DNA of 57,895 nucleotides from a virus: the IMG/VR virus record IMGVR_UViG_3300037508_000466, positions 1-57,895 of that record. One strand, given 5' to 3'. Below the pieces are notes generated by a model, which was not told the origin of the DNA, made no database searches, and saw only the letters and a list, made by a program, of their open reading frames with translations. The position numbers were made by a program, and so were the translations under genes. Shown here piece after piece: positions 50,965 through 57,895 of this stretch (position 1 is its first letter; each line of letters opens with the position of its first letter).

Positions 50965-50972
50965 CAAAAGTA
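50965..50972 (-). promoter_or_regulatory. Bacteroidota -7 promoter box before the endolysin
   Basis: TACTTTTG (TAnnTTTG) on the minus strand, 9 bp before the endolysin ATG. The remaining gap up to 51108 also contains a half-copy of the palindrome (TGACATTACACC near 51056-51067) but nothing else that I can name. Confidence 0.6.
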
Positions 50973-51108
50973 ATTATTTTCCATTTCAGTTTTACACAAT
51001 ATTTGTGTCATACTATGTAAAGCCATCCCATTGTTTGTGTCGTCAAGGTATTGCTTGACATTACACCCGATAAGGTATGAATCGCTGTGTTTACCCCTTA
51101 TTTACACC

Positions 51109-52002
51109 CTATCGGGTACTCGTAGTCGTAAACCGAGCATCTATAATACGATTATCAACGCCATCCATCCTCATCTTACAGTATTTCAGCTTCATCCAGT
51201 AGCCTCCTAATGGCTTAGGCGGCCTGCCTCTCTCAACGTGGAAGCCACCCACTCCTCCCTGATACTCCTCCTTGTATGTCGCTGTACGAATTTGGTGTAG
51301 AGGCCGTTGTTTAATCAGATAGTCCTTCCTGTTTAGGTATGTAACCATGTTGATATGATGATACAACTCGTGAACGTGACCCTGCCAAGTACAGTCATAA
51401 CCTTCTACCATCGCCATAATCCTTTGGTCTTGAATAACCCCTTTTGTTACTGAACCGCCTCCGCCCGAGCCGTGGTAGTAGTACATAGCGAAACGGTTGT
51501 AATGCTTCGCAACTGTGCCGTTACGGAATCCAAACAAGATTGCCCCACCGTATCCTCCAATCTGAACATTGGTCTTGCACTCGTGATTGAGTAGGGTTAC
51601 AAACATCTGTAGGGCATCGAACTCTACATTTTTTATTACACCCGTTTCATGGTTTCCATACCCTATAAGGATGATATGATGAGCATATGGCTTAAACCAT
51701 TCGACAGCACTATTGACAACAGCCTGAAGGTAGTTGCCCACATTATGCTCAGGTCTTATCTCGTTCTTGTTCCTGCGCGGATCCCCACGCCCCTGCATTA
51801 AACAAAAGAAGTCCCCATTTACGATAATCCCCGCACCACGTTCTACTGCCTCATCGAGGTGTTTTTTGAGTAAGACCCTATCGCAATGAGGATTGTCCCA
51901 ATGAAGGTCGCTTATCAACAAGAACTCCGCCTCTCTCCCCTCTAAGTCAACGGTATGTACGTTGGCCGAATGCCTGGTTATCGTTTTTCCCAAATGCTCC
52001 AC
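51109..52002 (-). CDS. calcineurin-like metallophosphoesterase, 297 aa
   Basis: Two-metal phosphoesterase with all blocks: SDLHWD (D32, H34), NGDFF (D64), GYGNHET (N117, H118), the His in MYYYHGSG (H177) and GHVHE (H209, H211). Hydrolyses a phosphodiester or phosphomonoester; the substrate (nucleic acid, nucleotide or cyclic nucleotide) cannot be read from sequence. Related proteins are common in phage replication clusters. Overlaps the small holin gene by 25 bp. Confidence 0.9.
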   Translation of the reverse strand: MEHLGKTITRHSANVHTVDLEGREAEFLLISDLHWDNPHCDRVLLKKHLDEAVERGAGIIVNGDFFCLMQGRGDPRRNKNEIRPEHNVGNYLQAVVNSAVEWFKPYAHHIILIGYGNHETGVIKNVEFDALQMFVTLLNHECKTNVQIGGYGGAILFGFRNGTVAKHYNRFAMYYYHGSGGGGSVTKGVIQDQRIMAMVEGYDCTWQGHVHELYHHINMVTYLNRKDYLIKQRPLHQIRTATYKEEYQGGVGGFHVERGRPPKPLGGYWMKLKYCKMRMDGVDNRIIDARFTTTSTR

Positions 52003-52139
52003 ACGGCAGCAAATAATGTTATGATTAACCCAATTAGCTGTTCAGCATCTTGAGCATCAATATGGCCTTTGTAGATGGCAAATCCTCCGATAGCAGATAG
52101 CGCATGGCGCAAAATTCCTAGTAACTGAGTTTGTTTCAT
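51978..52139 (-). CDS. small holin-like protein (Pam3-gp28 style), 53 aa
   Basis: Short gene with sequence MKQTQLLGILRHALSAIGGF, then a short polar loop (KGHIDAQDAEQ) and a second helix LIGLIITLFAAVWSIWEKR. Two membrane helices, short loop and basic end match the Pam3-gp28 group of putative phage holins (LRH-x-L-x-x-x-GG core). Preceded by TATATTTG and by an ATGA overlap with the zinc-ribbon gene. Near the endolysin, which supports a lysis role. Confidence 0.75.
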   Translation of the reverse strand: MKQTQLLGILRHALSAIGGFAIYKGHIDAQDAEQLIGLIITLFAAVWSIWEKR

Positions 52140-52306
52140 GTGCCAAATATACTGCTTTTTCTGCGCCCCTTTGGTTTTTCACTGATTACTGCATTGTCTA
52201 AAGCAGATAGGCAGAATGGACAGTGAGCGCCTCTAATAACAAACAGATCCTTCTTCACTTCGTGCGACACCATCCCATGCTTCGGGCAAGTCCCTATGTA
52301 CCTCAT
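52136..52306 (-). CDS. small zinc-ribbon protein, 56 aa
   Basis: Begins MRYIGTCPKHGMVSHEVKKD and contains CPFC about 25 residues later, giving a C-x2-H ... C-x2-C zinc-ribbon pattern, then a basic tail (KPKGRRKSS). ATGA overlap with the holin-like gene downstream and with the gene upstream. Function unknown. Confidence 0.65.
   Translation of the reverse strand: MRYIGTCPKHGMVSHEVKKDLFVIRGAHCPFCLSALDNAVISEKPKGRRKSSIFGT
52144..52151 (-). promoter_or_regulatory. Bacteroidota -7 promoter box
   Basis: TATATTTG on the minus strand, only 4 bp before the holin-like ATG and inside the end of the zinc-ribbon gene; would give a leaderless transcript. Confidence 0.5.
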
Positions 52307-52467
52307 TTTGTCCTCTTTTGAATTTCATTTTGAATGATGCTCATCTTTTCGCTGGCATGAGTTTTGGCCACGCCAAAGTCAATGACCCATTGGACATTTT
52401 GCCGCTCCTGCTCAAGGCGGATGTTGCTCAGATTGCTGAGCCATTCTGCATATGCTTGATTACTCAT
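52303..52467 (-). CDS. small helical protein, 54 aa
   Basis: MSNQAYAEWLSNLSNIRLEQ followed by a charged helix, ending EIQKRTK. Stop overlaps the zinc-ribbon ATG, start overlaps the 65-aa gene. No family recognised; supported by the chain of overlaps. Confidence 0.6.
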   Translation of the reverse strand: MSNQAYAEWLSNLSNIRLEQERQNVQWVIDFGVAKTHASEKMSIIQNEIQKRTK

Positions 52468-52657
52468 CTGTTATTGAAATTAAAATAGATTTTAGCTTCT
52501 TCTGTAATGACTTGATGACTGATATGGCTTCCGACTCTTCTTCATCTATCAGCGCCTCATACAGTGCTGATGTTGAGTCGTGAATATCATTCATAAGCGC
52601 ATTGATGTGTTTGACTCTTGCGCTATTCGTTACGATAGACGTATGCTTTGACTCCAT
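52460..52657 (-). CDS. hypothetical helical protein, 65 aa
   Basis: Acidic helices (HDSTSALYEALIDEEESEAI). Overlaps the VRR-NUC gene by 35 bp and the next gene by 8 bp. No family recognised. Confidence 0.6.
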   Translation of the reverse strand: MESKHTSIVTNSARVKHINALMNDIHDSTSALYEALIDEEESEAISVIKSLQKKLKSILISITDE

Positions 52658-52865
52658 GTTCTGACAATTCCTTTATGCGATATTTCTGAAGTTCGCTCAA
52701 CCGACCGGTTGGCGTCTTTACTTCAACGAACAGCGCATCAGAATCTTTTGGTATGGCTACGAGGTCAGGGATGCCATTCTTGTTGGTCTTAATCAACTTA
52801 ATGACATAATACCCTTGCGACTCTAGATATTTAATATGCTTCGATTGTATCTGTTGCTCCGTCAT
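52623..52865 (-). CDS. VRR-NUC domain nuclease, 80 aa
   Basis: Minimal VRR-NUC (PD-(D/E)xK) nuclease: an N-terminal EQQIQSKHIKYLESQGYYV helix, the motif GIPDLVAI (about residues 31-38), then FVEVKTPTGRLSELQ with the E-x-K catalytic pair and the conserved Gln. Phage stand-alone VRR-NUC proteins cut branched DNA such as Holliday junctions or flaps. Encoded next to, and overlapping, the SF2 helicase, suggesting joint work in replication or recombination. Confidence 0.9.
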   Translation of the reverse strand: MTEQQIQSKHIKYLESQGYYVIKLIKTNKNGIPDLVAIPKDSDALFVEVKTPTGRLSELQKYRIKELSEHGVKAYVYRNE

Positions 52866-54132
52866 TGAATAGCAAATTTACATCTTTATTGAAGTGATAT
52901 AAAGTATAGTCCTTCTTCTTGGTAACAGCAGCATAGACCTTGTCCTCAATGCCTCCTGCCGTGAACACCCAGTACACGTGATTGTGCATTCTCTCAAGCG
53001 TTGTCATCCTGTCCCTGGACTGCCAGTATGATGTTGCGCTGAAGTCTATGTTGTAGTAGACCAATGCATCTGCATGACGCAAAGAGATACCCTCTCTCCC
53101 CGACACAATCTGCAATGCTATGTGCCTGTCCGTGGTTTCGAACTCCGTAAGATCATCAGTCAGCTTGTCTTTGAACACCGCCTTGAGCACGTCATACTCT
53201 TTACGGAACTTATAGAATATGCCAATCTTCATTCCCGCAAATCTCTTGGCAATGAAGTCAGCCTTGTATGTGCTTATCACAAGACCATCCTTGGCATCCT
53301 CAGTCAGCACCGTGCCGCCACATAACTGGTGCATCTTACTCATCAGCTTAACCCCACTGTCTGCAAGGATGGCACCCTCTGGCAGTTCGCATACCTTGTG
53401 CACTTTGAGCCTTTGGATGATGCTCCATATTTCAGATGGGGCAGACACATGCAATATGTGCTCTTCAATCTTGGTATCGAAACCGGCCTCCTCTTGCGTG
53501 TATGAGATTGTATATGGCTGCATCATCTGAATGACCGCCTCGCTCGCCTTTGAATAGTCCTTGATGTCAAACCCGTTTATTTTTTTGGTCCTGACATCAA
53601 CATAAGCATGTGCAAACTGATAGAAGTTTCGGAATCGAGCCATTGGATTGCCCGGAATGCCATACACCTGATGGTATATCTGTGAGTAAGACTCAGGCGT
53701 TGGCGTACCCGACATCAATACCACGTAGTACTTATAACGATAGATTAAGTCAGCCACTAACTTCGCCCTGTTACTCGGCTTGGGGAATGCCCCCAGCGCG
53801 TGGGCTTCATCCAAAATGAGCACATTATAGCGACTTGTAGGCATCTTCGACAATGAGTCGTAGTTTATGTAGTCCACGTCTAGATGTGGGCTCCCATAGG
53901 CTTCTATGTCTTTCTTGATGCCTGTTAGCGCCTTCTTCTTAGTGACAAATAATACGTTAAGAATACGGCCTAACTTGATGGCAAGGTTCTCGCAAGTGGC
54001 GATGCTCGTGAGTGTCTTTCCGGTGCGCACCTGCATAGACAGATACACGAATCTGTGTTTAGATATAATCGTACTCGCCTCCTGAGCTATGGACTGCTGA
54101 TAGTCTCGCAGTCGAATTGATGTAGTAGTCAT
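52831..54132 (-). CDS. SF2 (SNF2-like) DNA helicase, 433 aa
   Basis: ATP-dependent helicase/translocase. Motifs with numbering from the ATG at 54132: Q-like LRDYQ at 8-12, motif I MQVRTGKT near 33-40, motif II DEAH at 108-111, motif III SGTPTP at 141-146, motif V VSGREGISL and motif VI QSRDRMTTLER near the C-terminus. Length and short insertions resemble the compact phage SNF2-type helicases in replication modules. A TTG six bases upstream is an alternative start. Overlaps VRR-NUC (35 bp) and, out of frame, the 64-aa gene. Confidence 0.92.
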   Translation of the reverse strand: MTTTSIRLRDYQQSIAQEASTIISKHRFVYLSMQVRTGKTLTSIATCENLAIKLGRILNVLFVTKKKALTGIKKDIEAYGSPHLDVDYINYDSLSKMPTSRYNVLILDEAHALGAFPKPSNRAKLVADLIYRYKYYVVLMSGTPTPESYSQIYHQVYGIPGNPMARFRNFYQFAHAYVDVRTKKINGFDIKDYSKASEAVIQMMQPYTISYTQEEAGFDTKIEEHILHVSAPSEIWSIIQRLKVHKVCELPEGAILADSGVKLMSKMHQLCGGTVLTEDAKDGLVISTYKADFIAKRFAGMKIGIFYKFRKEYDVLKAVFKDKLTDDLTEFETTDRHIALQIVSGREGISLRHADALVYYNIDFSATSYWQSRDRMTTLERMHNHVYWVFTAGGIEDKVYAAVTKKKDYTLYHFNKDVNLLFNDGATDTIEAY

Positions 54133-54253
54133 TGTCAATTAAAGTAGAATTACAGTGTGTGGAGTAAGGGCAGTCCACAGCAAGAGTAATCGTGCCGTCA
54201 TCTTCGGCAAACTCTTCTGGGAACTCTTCGATGTATTCGTATACTATTTGCAT
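54059..54253 (-). CDS. small acidic protein overlapping the helicase start, 64 aa
   Basis: Begins MQIVYEYIEEFPEEFAEDDG and has two cysteines (VDCPYSTHC). Its last 24 codons lie in another frame over the 5' end of the helicase gene, an unusually long overlap, so only the first 40 residues are freely selected. ATG follows a normal overlap with the upstream 82-aa gene. Confidence 0.5.
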   Translation of the reverse strand: MQIVYEYIEEFPEEFAEDDGTITLAVDCPYSTHCNSTLIDNDYYINSTARLSAVHSSGGEYDYI

Positions 54254-54492
54254 TTTATTCCGTAGTTTATCACAAATAACGCAGTTTCTTGGGTGGCTTG
54301 GGCTTCAGGGATGTTAAATTTTTCGCTGAATTGCTTAGCACAGAAAGCGTACCATTGCTTAAACTGCTCGGAAGTCATAGTATACTTGTTCTTCCAGTCA
54401 GGGTCATCGAGGATGTCCTGATGTGTGACGCCATCATATCCGGCTATGCGGAATAGTTCGTCAATGCATTCTAAATAAACTTGTTCTCTCAT
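54244..54492 (-). CDS. hypothetical protein, 82 aa
   Basis: Helical protein with the segment ILDDPDWKNKYTMTSEQFKQ and WYAFCAKQFSEKF. Similar small proteins occur in phage replication clusters but I know no function. ATGA overlap with the primase-helicase gene. Confidence 0.7.
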   Translation of the reverse strand: MREQVYLECIDELFRIAGYDGVTHQDILDDPDWKNKYTMTSEQFKQWYAFCAKQFSEKFNIPEAQATQETALFVINYGIKCK

Positions 54493-56879
54493 AGTTTTTC
54501 ATCATAGATTAGCCACCTACCCGACAGGTCTTTGCCATCGGTAGGCATGCGGTTATACTTAAATTTACCATACTCATCAAGCCACCTGTAGAACTTAGTT
54601 CGCGATATGGTCATCCTTGACTTAGGCCCATAGTCAGGATTGTCACGCACAAACTCTTCATACAGAGTATTCTTGTATAATCTAATGCCCGGAACAAGCA
54701 ACGGATTCTCATTTGCGCCCGGGACAACGCCACACCATTCAATGAACTCATGGCAAGTGGCGGCACTGAATTGACGGATATTCAAATTAACAAACGTGCT
54801 TTGAACCAACCCTGTCTTGAGGTAATTCTTCAGACATTTAACCATATAGTCATCAAACTTACGCCAGTCAAACTCATCCCAATCATCAAACATTAACCTA
54901 CCGAACTCATCGAGAGGTGTTCTGCTTTTGGTGTAGTACTGATAAAGCTCAAGCTCCCACTTGCGCCGGGCGAATGAGTTGCCAGTCCCCTTTATGGCGT
55001 AGTTGGTAGTGATTGCAATTTTGGGGGAGCGAGAGAACGGAATCTTAATGGCATCCTTGTTCTTCTTTTCTAATGTCAAGCCCTCAGTAACAACGCTGAA
55101 CAAACGCTCGAAGTCAAAGTGTTTGCGCACGTCATCGAATAGAAGTATCTGCGTGTCTGCACTCACAAGTTGATATGCAAACGAATGCTCAAACGTGAAG
55201 CTCTTGCCATCAATAGTGACCATCTTCTTCATCTGACTAAGACCCTTCATAAACAAGCCCTTGCCAGTTCCACCTTCAGGGTTGTCTGATATCTGCTCAT
55301 CATTGAGGATGACAGCAGGGCAGTACCCTTGATTCTTGTAGGCGTGTAGCATAAATCCAATCGTGCTCTCCATAGCAGCAATGCGGCTCATATCGCCATG
55401 GCATATGTTCATAATGAAGTGCTGGTAGTCGTTCTCGTGGTATCCCTCCAAGAGCACGAAATCTCTGTCGATTACATTGTCCTTCCACACATATCCCCCT
55501 AACTCAAAGTAATCAACAGGAATAAATGAATCCTTCGTCACCCTTACCGCGCAGTTTCGATAGTATAGGTGCGCCACATCTTTGGTATCGGCAACAAGGT
55601 TTATGTCGATACTATCGAGCAGAGTCAGAAAGTCCTCCTTGAAATACTTGGTATACTCAGCGAAGTAATTGTATACAGCCATATCGCCAAGTTCGTACAA
55701 GAAGTTTAGCACAAAGTCCTTGATAATCTTCTCGCTCGTATGCTCAACCAAGTTGTGCTGAACCCTTACAAAAATGAAATTAACAGATCCAGATGGGGCG
55801 TACTTAAAGAAGCCATTGTCCTCTAAGAATTTCTTGAACTCTATGTGGACAATTTTAATAGCATTGTTCTTGCCTTGCTTCTCCCAAAATGTGGGTGTGC
55901 CATCAATGACCGATGCGGAAACAACCTCCATCACGTTGTCAATAGTAGCGGAATCAATGTCATCGGCCTCAAGTTGACTCCGCAATTCTTTTTTTGGCAC
56001 TCCCCTCCTATACGCTGACTTTATCTCACTCATCCTTTCCTCATCTTCGTAGTACTTAGTGCCGAAGTTTTTCACCTGGCTATACGCACTATTTATGGTT
56101 GTGCGAATTTCAGATGCCGGAAAGTCGGGGGCAGCGTATCTCATCAGCACTTCTTCAGCCATAGACTTGTCAACACCAAAGTCATTAAACGCCGCAGACA
56201 ACACATAGGCATGCTGGTTTCTCACGCCTTCGGTCATTGGATACTTGCGTTCCCACCACTTGAGTAAAATATCTATAATCTTACTCTCATCTCGAATGGG
56301 TATAGATGCTAAGTCCACCTGCCCTGTCTGTTGCTCCCGCTCCTTGAGTTCTACCTTATCAAACACTAACGAGTCTTTGTTTAGGTACATCTTGGGGTCG
56401 TAGCTCTCGTAACACACTCTGCTGACATTGAGCGAAGTCTTGTCGAATCGCTTGTTAGCGAAGTGCTTATCGAGTCCTTGAAAATACTCTCTGTGCTGCT
56501 CTACATTAGGGGGTATCTTCACGATGACCTTCAAGCCATCTCCTCCTGGGCTCGTGAATATGGCATAGGTATACGGGTCTGCCATAATCTTCTGCCTGTC
56601 TTGCAACATCTGCTTAGCGTTGTCATAGTTATCAAAGTCAAGACATATGAATCCGCTATGCTGAATGATGGCGGAGTCGGCTCGCTTCTTGAACGTACCA
56701 CTGAAACATATTGCAGGGAGTTTTTTCTTAAGTTCTTGGCGGGCTTGCTTGCTCTTTTCAGCACGGACCGCTTGGACTAACGACTCGCTCGCACCTAACT
56801 TAATCCTATTGAGGATGAAGTCAATATCCCGGTAGAAGGGAGTGCTAGTTTCGTGTATGTTTCTGAATATCGTTATCAT
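54489..56879 (-). CDS. primase-helicase with BT4734/VirE-like N-terminus and SF3 helicase, 796 aa
   Basis: Replicative primase-helicase. N-terminal 200 residues match the BT4734/VirE N-terminal type primase domain: SGFICLDFDNYD (D81, D83) and TSPGGDGLKVIVKI (about 109-122). Middle part contains a PriCT-like segment (MTEGVRNQHAYVLSAAFNDF). The helicase has Walker A GGTGKG at about residues 534-539, Walker B ILLFDDV at about 570, and AITTNYAIKGTG as sensor 1, as in D5/SF3 helicases. The C-terminus holds a winged-helix-like FYRWLDEYGKF. Start ATG 56879. Together with DnaA-like, VRR-NUC, SF2 helicase and MPE genes it forms the replication cluster; no DNA polymerase is visible in the window. Confidence 0.88.
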   Translation of the reverse strand: MITIFRNIHETSTPFYRDIDFILNRIKLGASESLVQAVRAEKSKQARQELKKKLPAICFSGTFKKRADSAIIQHSGFICLDFDNYDNAKQMLQDRQKIMADPYTYAIFTSPGGDGLKVIVKIPPNVEQHREYFQGLDKHFANKRFDKTSLNVSRVCYESYDPKMYLNKDSLVFDKVELKEREQQTGQVDLASIPIRDESKIIDILLKWWERKYPMTEGVRNQHAYVLSAAFNDFGVDKSMAEEVLMRYAAPDFPASEIRTTINSAYSQVKNFGTKYYEDEERMSEIKSAYRRGVPKKELRSQLEADDIDSATIDNVMEVVSASVIDGTPTFWEKQGKNNAIKIVHIEFKKFLEDNGFFKYAPSGSVNFIFVRVQHNLVEHTSEKIIKDFVLNFLYELGDMAVYNYFAEYTKYFKEDFLTLLDSIDINLVADTKDVAHLYYRNCAVRVTKDSFIPVDYFELGGYVWKDNVIDRDFVLLEGYHENDYQHFIMNICHGDMSRIAAMESTIGFMLHAYKNQGYCPAVILNDEQISDNPEGGTGKGLFMKGLSQMKKMVTIDGKSFTFEHSFAYQLVSADTQILLFDDVRKHFDFERLFSVVTEGLTLEKKNKDAIKIPFSRSPKIAITTNYAIKGTGNSFARRKWELELYQYYTKSRTPLDEFGRLMFDDWDEFDWRKFDDYMVKCLKNYLKTGLVQSTFVNLNIRQFSAATCHEFIEWCGVVPGANENPLLVPGIRLYKNTLYEEFVRDNPDYGPKSRMTISRTKFYRWLDEYGKFKYNRMPTDGKDLSGRWLIYDEKL

Positions 56880-56898
56880 CTGACGAAGTTTTCGTGGC

Positions 56899-57156
56899 TC
56901 ATTGTTTTGGGTTTATGGCCGGCATTGGAAGAGGTGTTGATGATCGTTGGAAACGGATAAATCGAAACCAGTCTCGGTACTGATTTCGCCATATCGACTC
57001 GGTGATTTGACGTATTCGCGTTGGGTTGGCATTGGCCTTGAAGTTGTATTCGACATGAAGCGCATACATTCCGCTAGGCAACTTATGGACATACGCCTCA
57101 ACGATATTGCCGTTGTCCATCGTGATCGGGGTGTGGGTAATAATTTCGTGATTCAT
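56899..57156 (-). CDS. hypothetical protein, 85 aa
   Basis: Beta strands at the N-terminus (EIITHTPITMDNGNIVEAYV and YALHVEYNFKA) and a basic Trp/Arg-rich C-terminal half (IWRNQYRDWFRFIRFQRSS). Starts after the leader GCCAACCT. Function unknown. Confidence 0.65.
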   Translation of the reverse strand: MNHEIITHTPITMDNGNIVEAYVHKLPSGMYALHVEYNFKANANPTRIRQITESIWRNQYRDWFRFIRFQRSSTPLPMPAINPKQ

Positions 57157-57174
57157 AGGTTGGCTGGGTAAAGG

Positions 57175-57417
57175 TTAGTTGAAATATTCGGCGGATTGGA
57201 TCTCTGCCTGTTCGTTAGTCCAAGCCTGCATCATTTGCATGCCATCAGGTGCGGTGAATGTCGTGAGTTGTGAATACTCGCCTGACTGGTCAAAGTCTTC
57301 GCCAACTGGCTTGCCGTCAATTTCGAGCATAGCATCAGCGAGGGTGTTGTAAAATCCGACAAGGCATCCCGATTCATTGCGGTAACTGTCGACGCGGTAA
57401 AGGGTGTTGGTTTTCAT
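57175..57417 (-). CDS. hypothetical acidic protein, 80 aa
   Basis: Compact protein with LYRVDSYRNESGCLVGFYNT and an acidic end. Starts after the leader AAGCCAACCA; ATGA overlap with the upstream gene. No family recognised. Confidence 0.7.
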   Translation of the reverse strand: MKTNTLYRVDSYRNESGCLVGFYNTLADAMLEIDGKPVGEDFDQSGEYSQLTTFTAPDGMQMMQAWTNEQAEIQSAEYFN

Positions 57418-57653
57418 TGGTTGGCTTGGTTAAAGGTTTCGTTGTAGTAATTTTCGGCATAGACAGTGGCATAGGCATCGCGAGCCACTCTTGCGTTGAT
57501 TATCTCATCCCTGTGCATCTCTCTTGCCGTTGCGATGATGTCGATTTCAGCACTACTCGTTTGGCTCACTTGGTTCAGCACTCGTTGAAAGTCTTTAGCT
57601 TTTTGCAGTTGGCTAATAAGCCAGTCTATGCTGGTTTGTCTATTGCTGCTCAT
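57414..57653 (-). CDS. hypothetical helical protein, 79 aa
   Basis: Helical, hydrophilic (DWLISQLQKAKDFQRVLNQV; TAREMHRDEI). Starts after AACCAAACCAACCA and overlaps the stop of the alanine-rich gene (ATGA). Function unknown. Confidence 0.7.
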   Translation of the reverse strand: MSSNRQTSIDWLISQLQKAKDFQRVLNQVSQTSSAEIDIIATAREMHRDEIINARVARDAYATVYAENYYNETFNQANQ

Positions 57654-57895
57654 TGGTTGGTTTGGTTTAGTTGTTGGTTAACTTTTTCAATAATTAATTC
57701 ACCGATGTATTTTCGACAGATGTCAGCGGTTTGCTGCTGATTGGCAGCGGCATCGGCAGCGGAAGCGGAAGCGGCATAGGCAGCGTCAGCGTCAGCGGCA
57801 GCGTCAGCGGAATAGGCAGCGGCATAGGCAGCGGAAGTAGCGGCATCTAATTCATCCCGCGTAGCTCTGCCCTCGCCAAAAGCTATGGCAACATC
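57650..57895 (-). CDS. alanine-rich repeat protein, 5'-truncated by the window end
   Basis: Only the last 81 codons are in the window. The text VAIAFGEGRATRDELDAATS, then a run of AAY/ADA/AAS repeats of about 30 residues, then QQQTADICRKYIGELIIEKV resembles alanine-rich phage proteins related to Imm-5-like immunity proteins, which have an AT-x-EL motif and Ala-rich helical repeats. Function unknown. If the genome is circular the frame continues open into bases 1-36 up to the stop of the 133-aa gene but has no ATG, GTG or TTG there. Confidence 0.75.
   Translation of the reverse strand, partial: DVAIAFGEGRATRDELDAATSAAYAAAYSADAAADADAAYAASASAADAAANQQQTADICRKYIGELIIEKVNQQLNQTNQ

Noticed and set aside
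57650-57895. Short repeats of gcggcataggcagcg type as a CRISPR or satellite array
   Set aside because: They encode Ala/Tyr/Ser/Asp codon repeats in an open reading frame; no constant repeat with unique spacers.

Overview
The window looks like most or all of a strictly lytic, podovirus-type tailed phage genome (about 57.9 kb) infecting a Bacteroidota host. Host assignment rests on several upstream boxes of the form TATATTTG or TACTTTTG (the Bacteroidota -7 element TAnnTTTG), on AT-rich or A/C-rich leaders with no Shine-Dalgarno sequence, and on the kinds of proteins present (BT4734/VirE-type primase-helicase, P22-gp10-like tail stabilisation protein as in crAss-like phages, T7-like internal ejection proteins). 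No integrase, excisionase or lysogeny repressor is visible. The standard genetic code is used: TAA, TAG and TGA all end genes.

Layout. (1) 37-4735, minus strand: a tightly coupled early-type operon (many ATGA overlaps) of small hypothetical proteins, a MoxR-like AAA+ ATPase with a partner protein, a RadC/JAMM-domain protein and small membrane or acidic proteins. Its intergenic spaces carry a repeated module: a 17-bp palindrome GTGTAATG-N-CATTACAC, a conserved GC-rich block of about 28 bp, and an AT-rich leader. (2) 4736-6421: a non-coding divergence region with the probable leftward promoter, a long untranslated leader carrying tRNA-like structures and more palindromes, two 30-bp direct repeats, a 32-bp perfect palindrome and iteron-like repeats. 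It is the best candidate for an origin or control region. (3) 6422-8178, plus strand: phage GroEL and GroES, followed by an antisense winged-helix gene. (4) 8586-15957: small virion or accessory proteins, a holin candidate, a large structural protein, a unimolecular spanin, a fibre-like protein, a second GroES-like protein and a small-terminase candidate. (5) 15914-36353: terminase, portal, scaffold, major capsid protein, four tandem paralogous virion proteins, connector/ring proteins, tail stabilisation and adhesion proteins, a GNAT enzyme and two ejection proteins. (6) 36353-48280: one 3975-residue internal virion protein with three zincin motifs, ADP-ribosyltransferase-like segments and membrane segments. 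(7) 48307-48544: two tRNA-like genes with abnormal centres at the meeting point of convergent transcription. (8) 48553-57895, minus strand: DUF2829 (Tad2-like), MazG-like enzyme, DnaA domain IV-like protein, amidase endolysin, metallophosphoesterase, second small holin, VRR-NUC nuclease, SF2 helicase, primase-helicase and small proteins, ending in a 5'-truncated alanine-rich gene.

If the molecule is circular, or a circularly permuted contig, the two minus-strand blocks join across the window ends into one leftward operon (5.6 kb to 1, then 57.9 to 48.5 kb) that diverges from the rightward late operon near 6 kb and converges with it near 48.3 kb. The most unusual material is the set of tRNA-like structures that lack a normal anticodon arm, the palindromes fused to stop codons on both strands, the multi-zincin giant ejection protein, and the tandem paralogous virion genes with a swapped-in domain.
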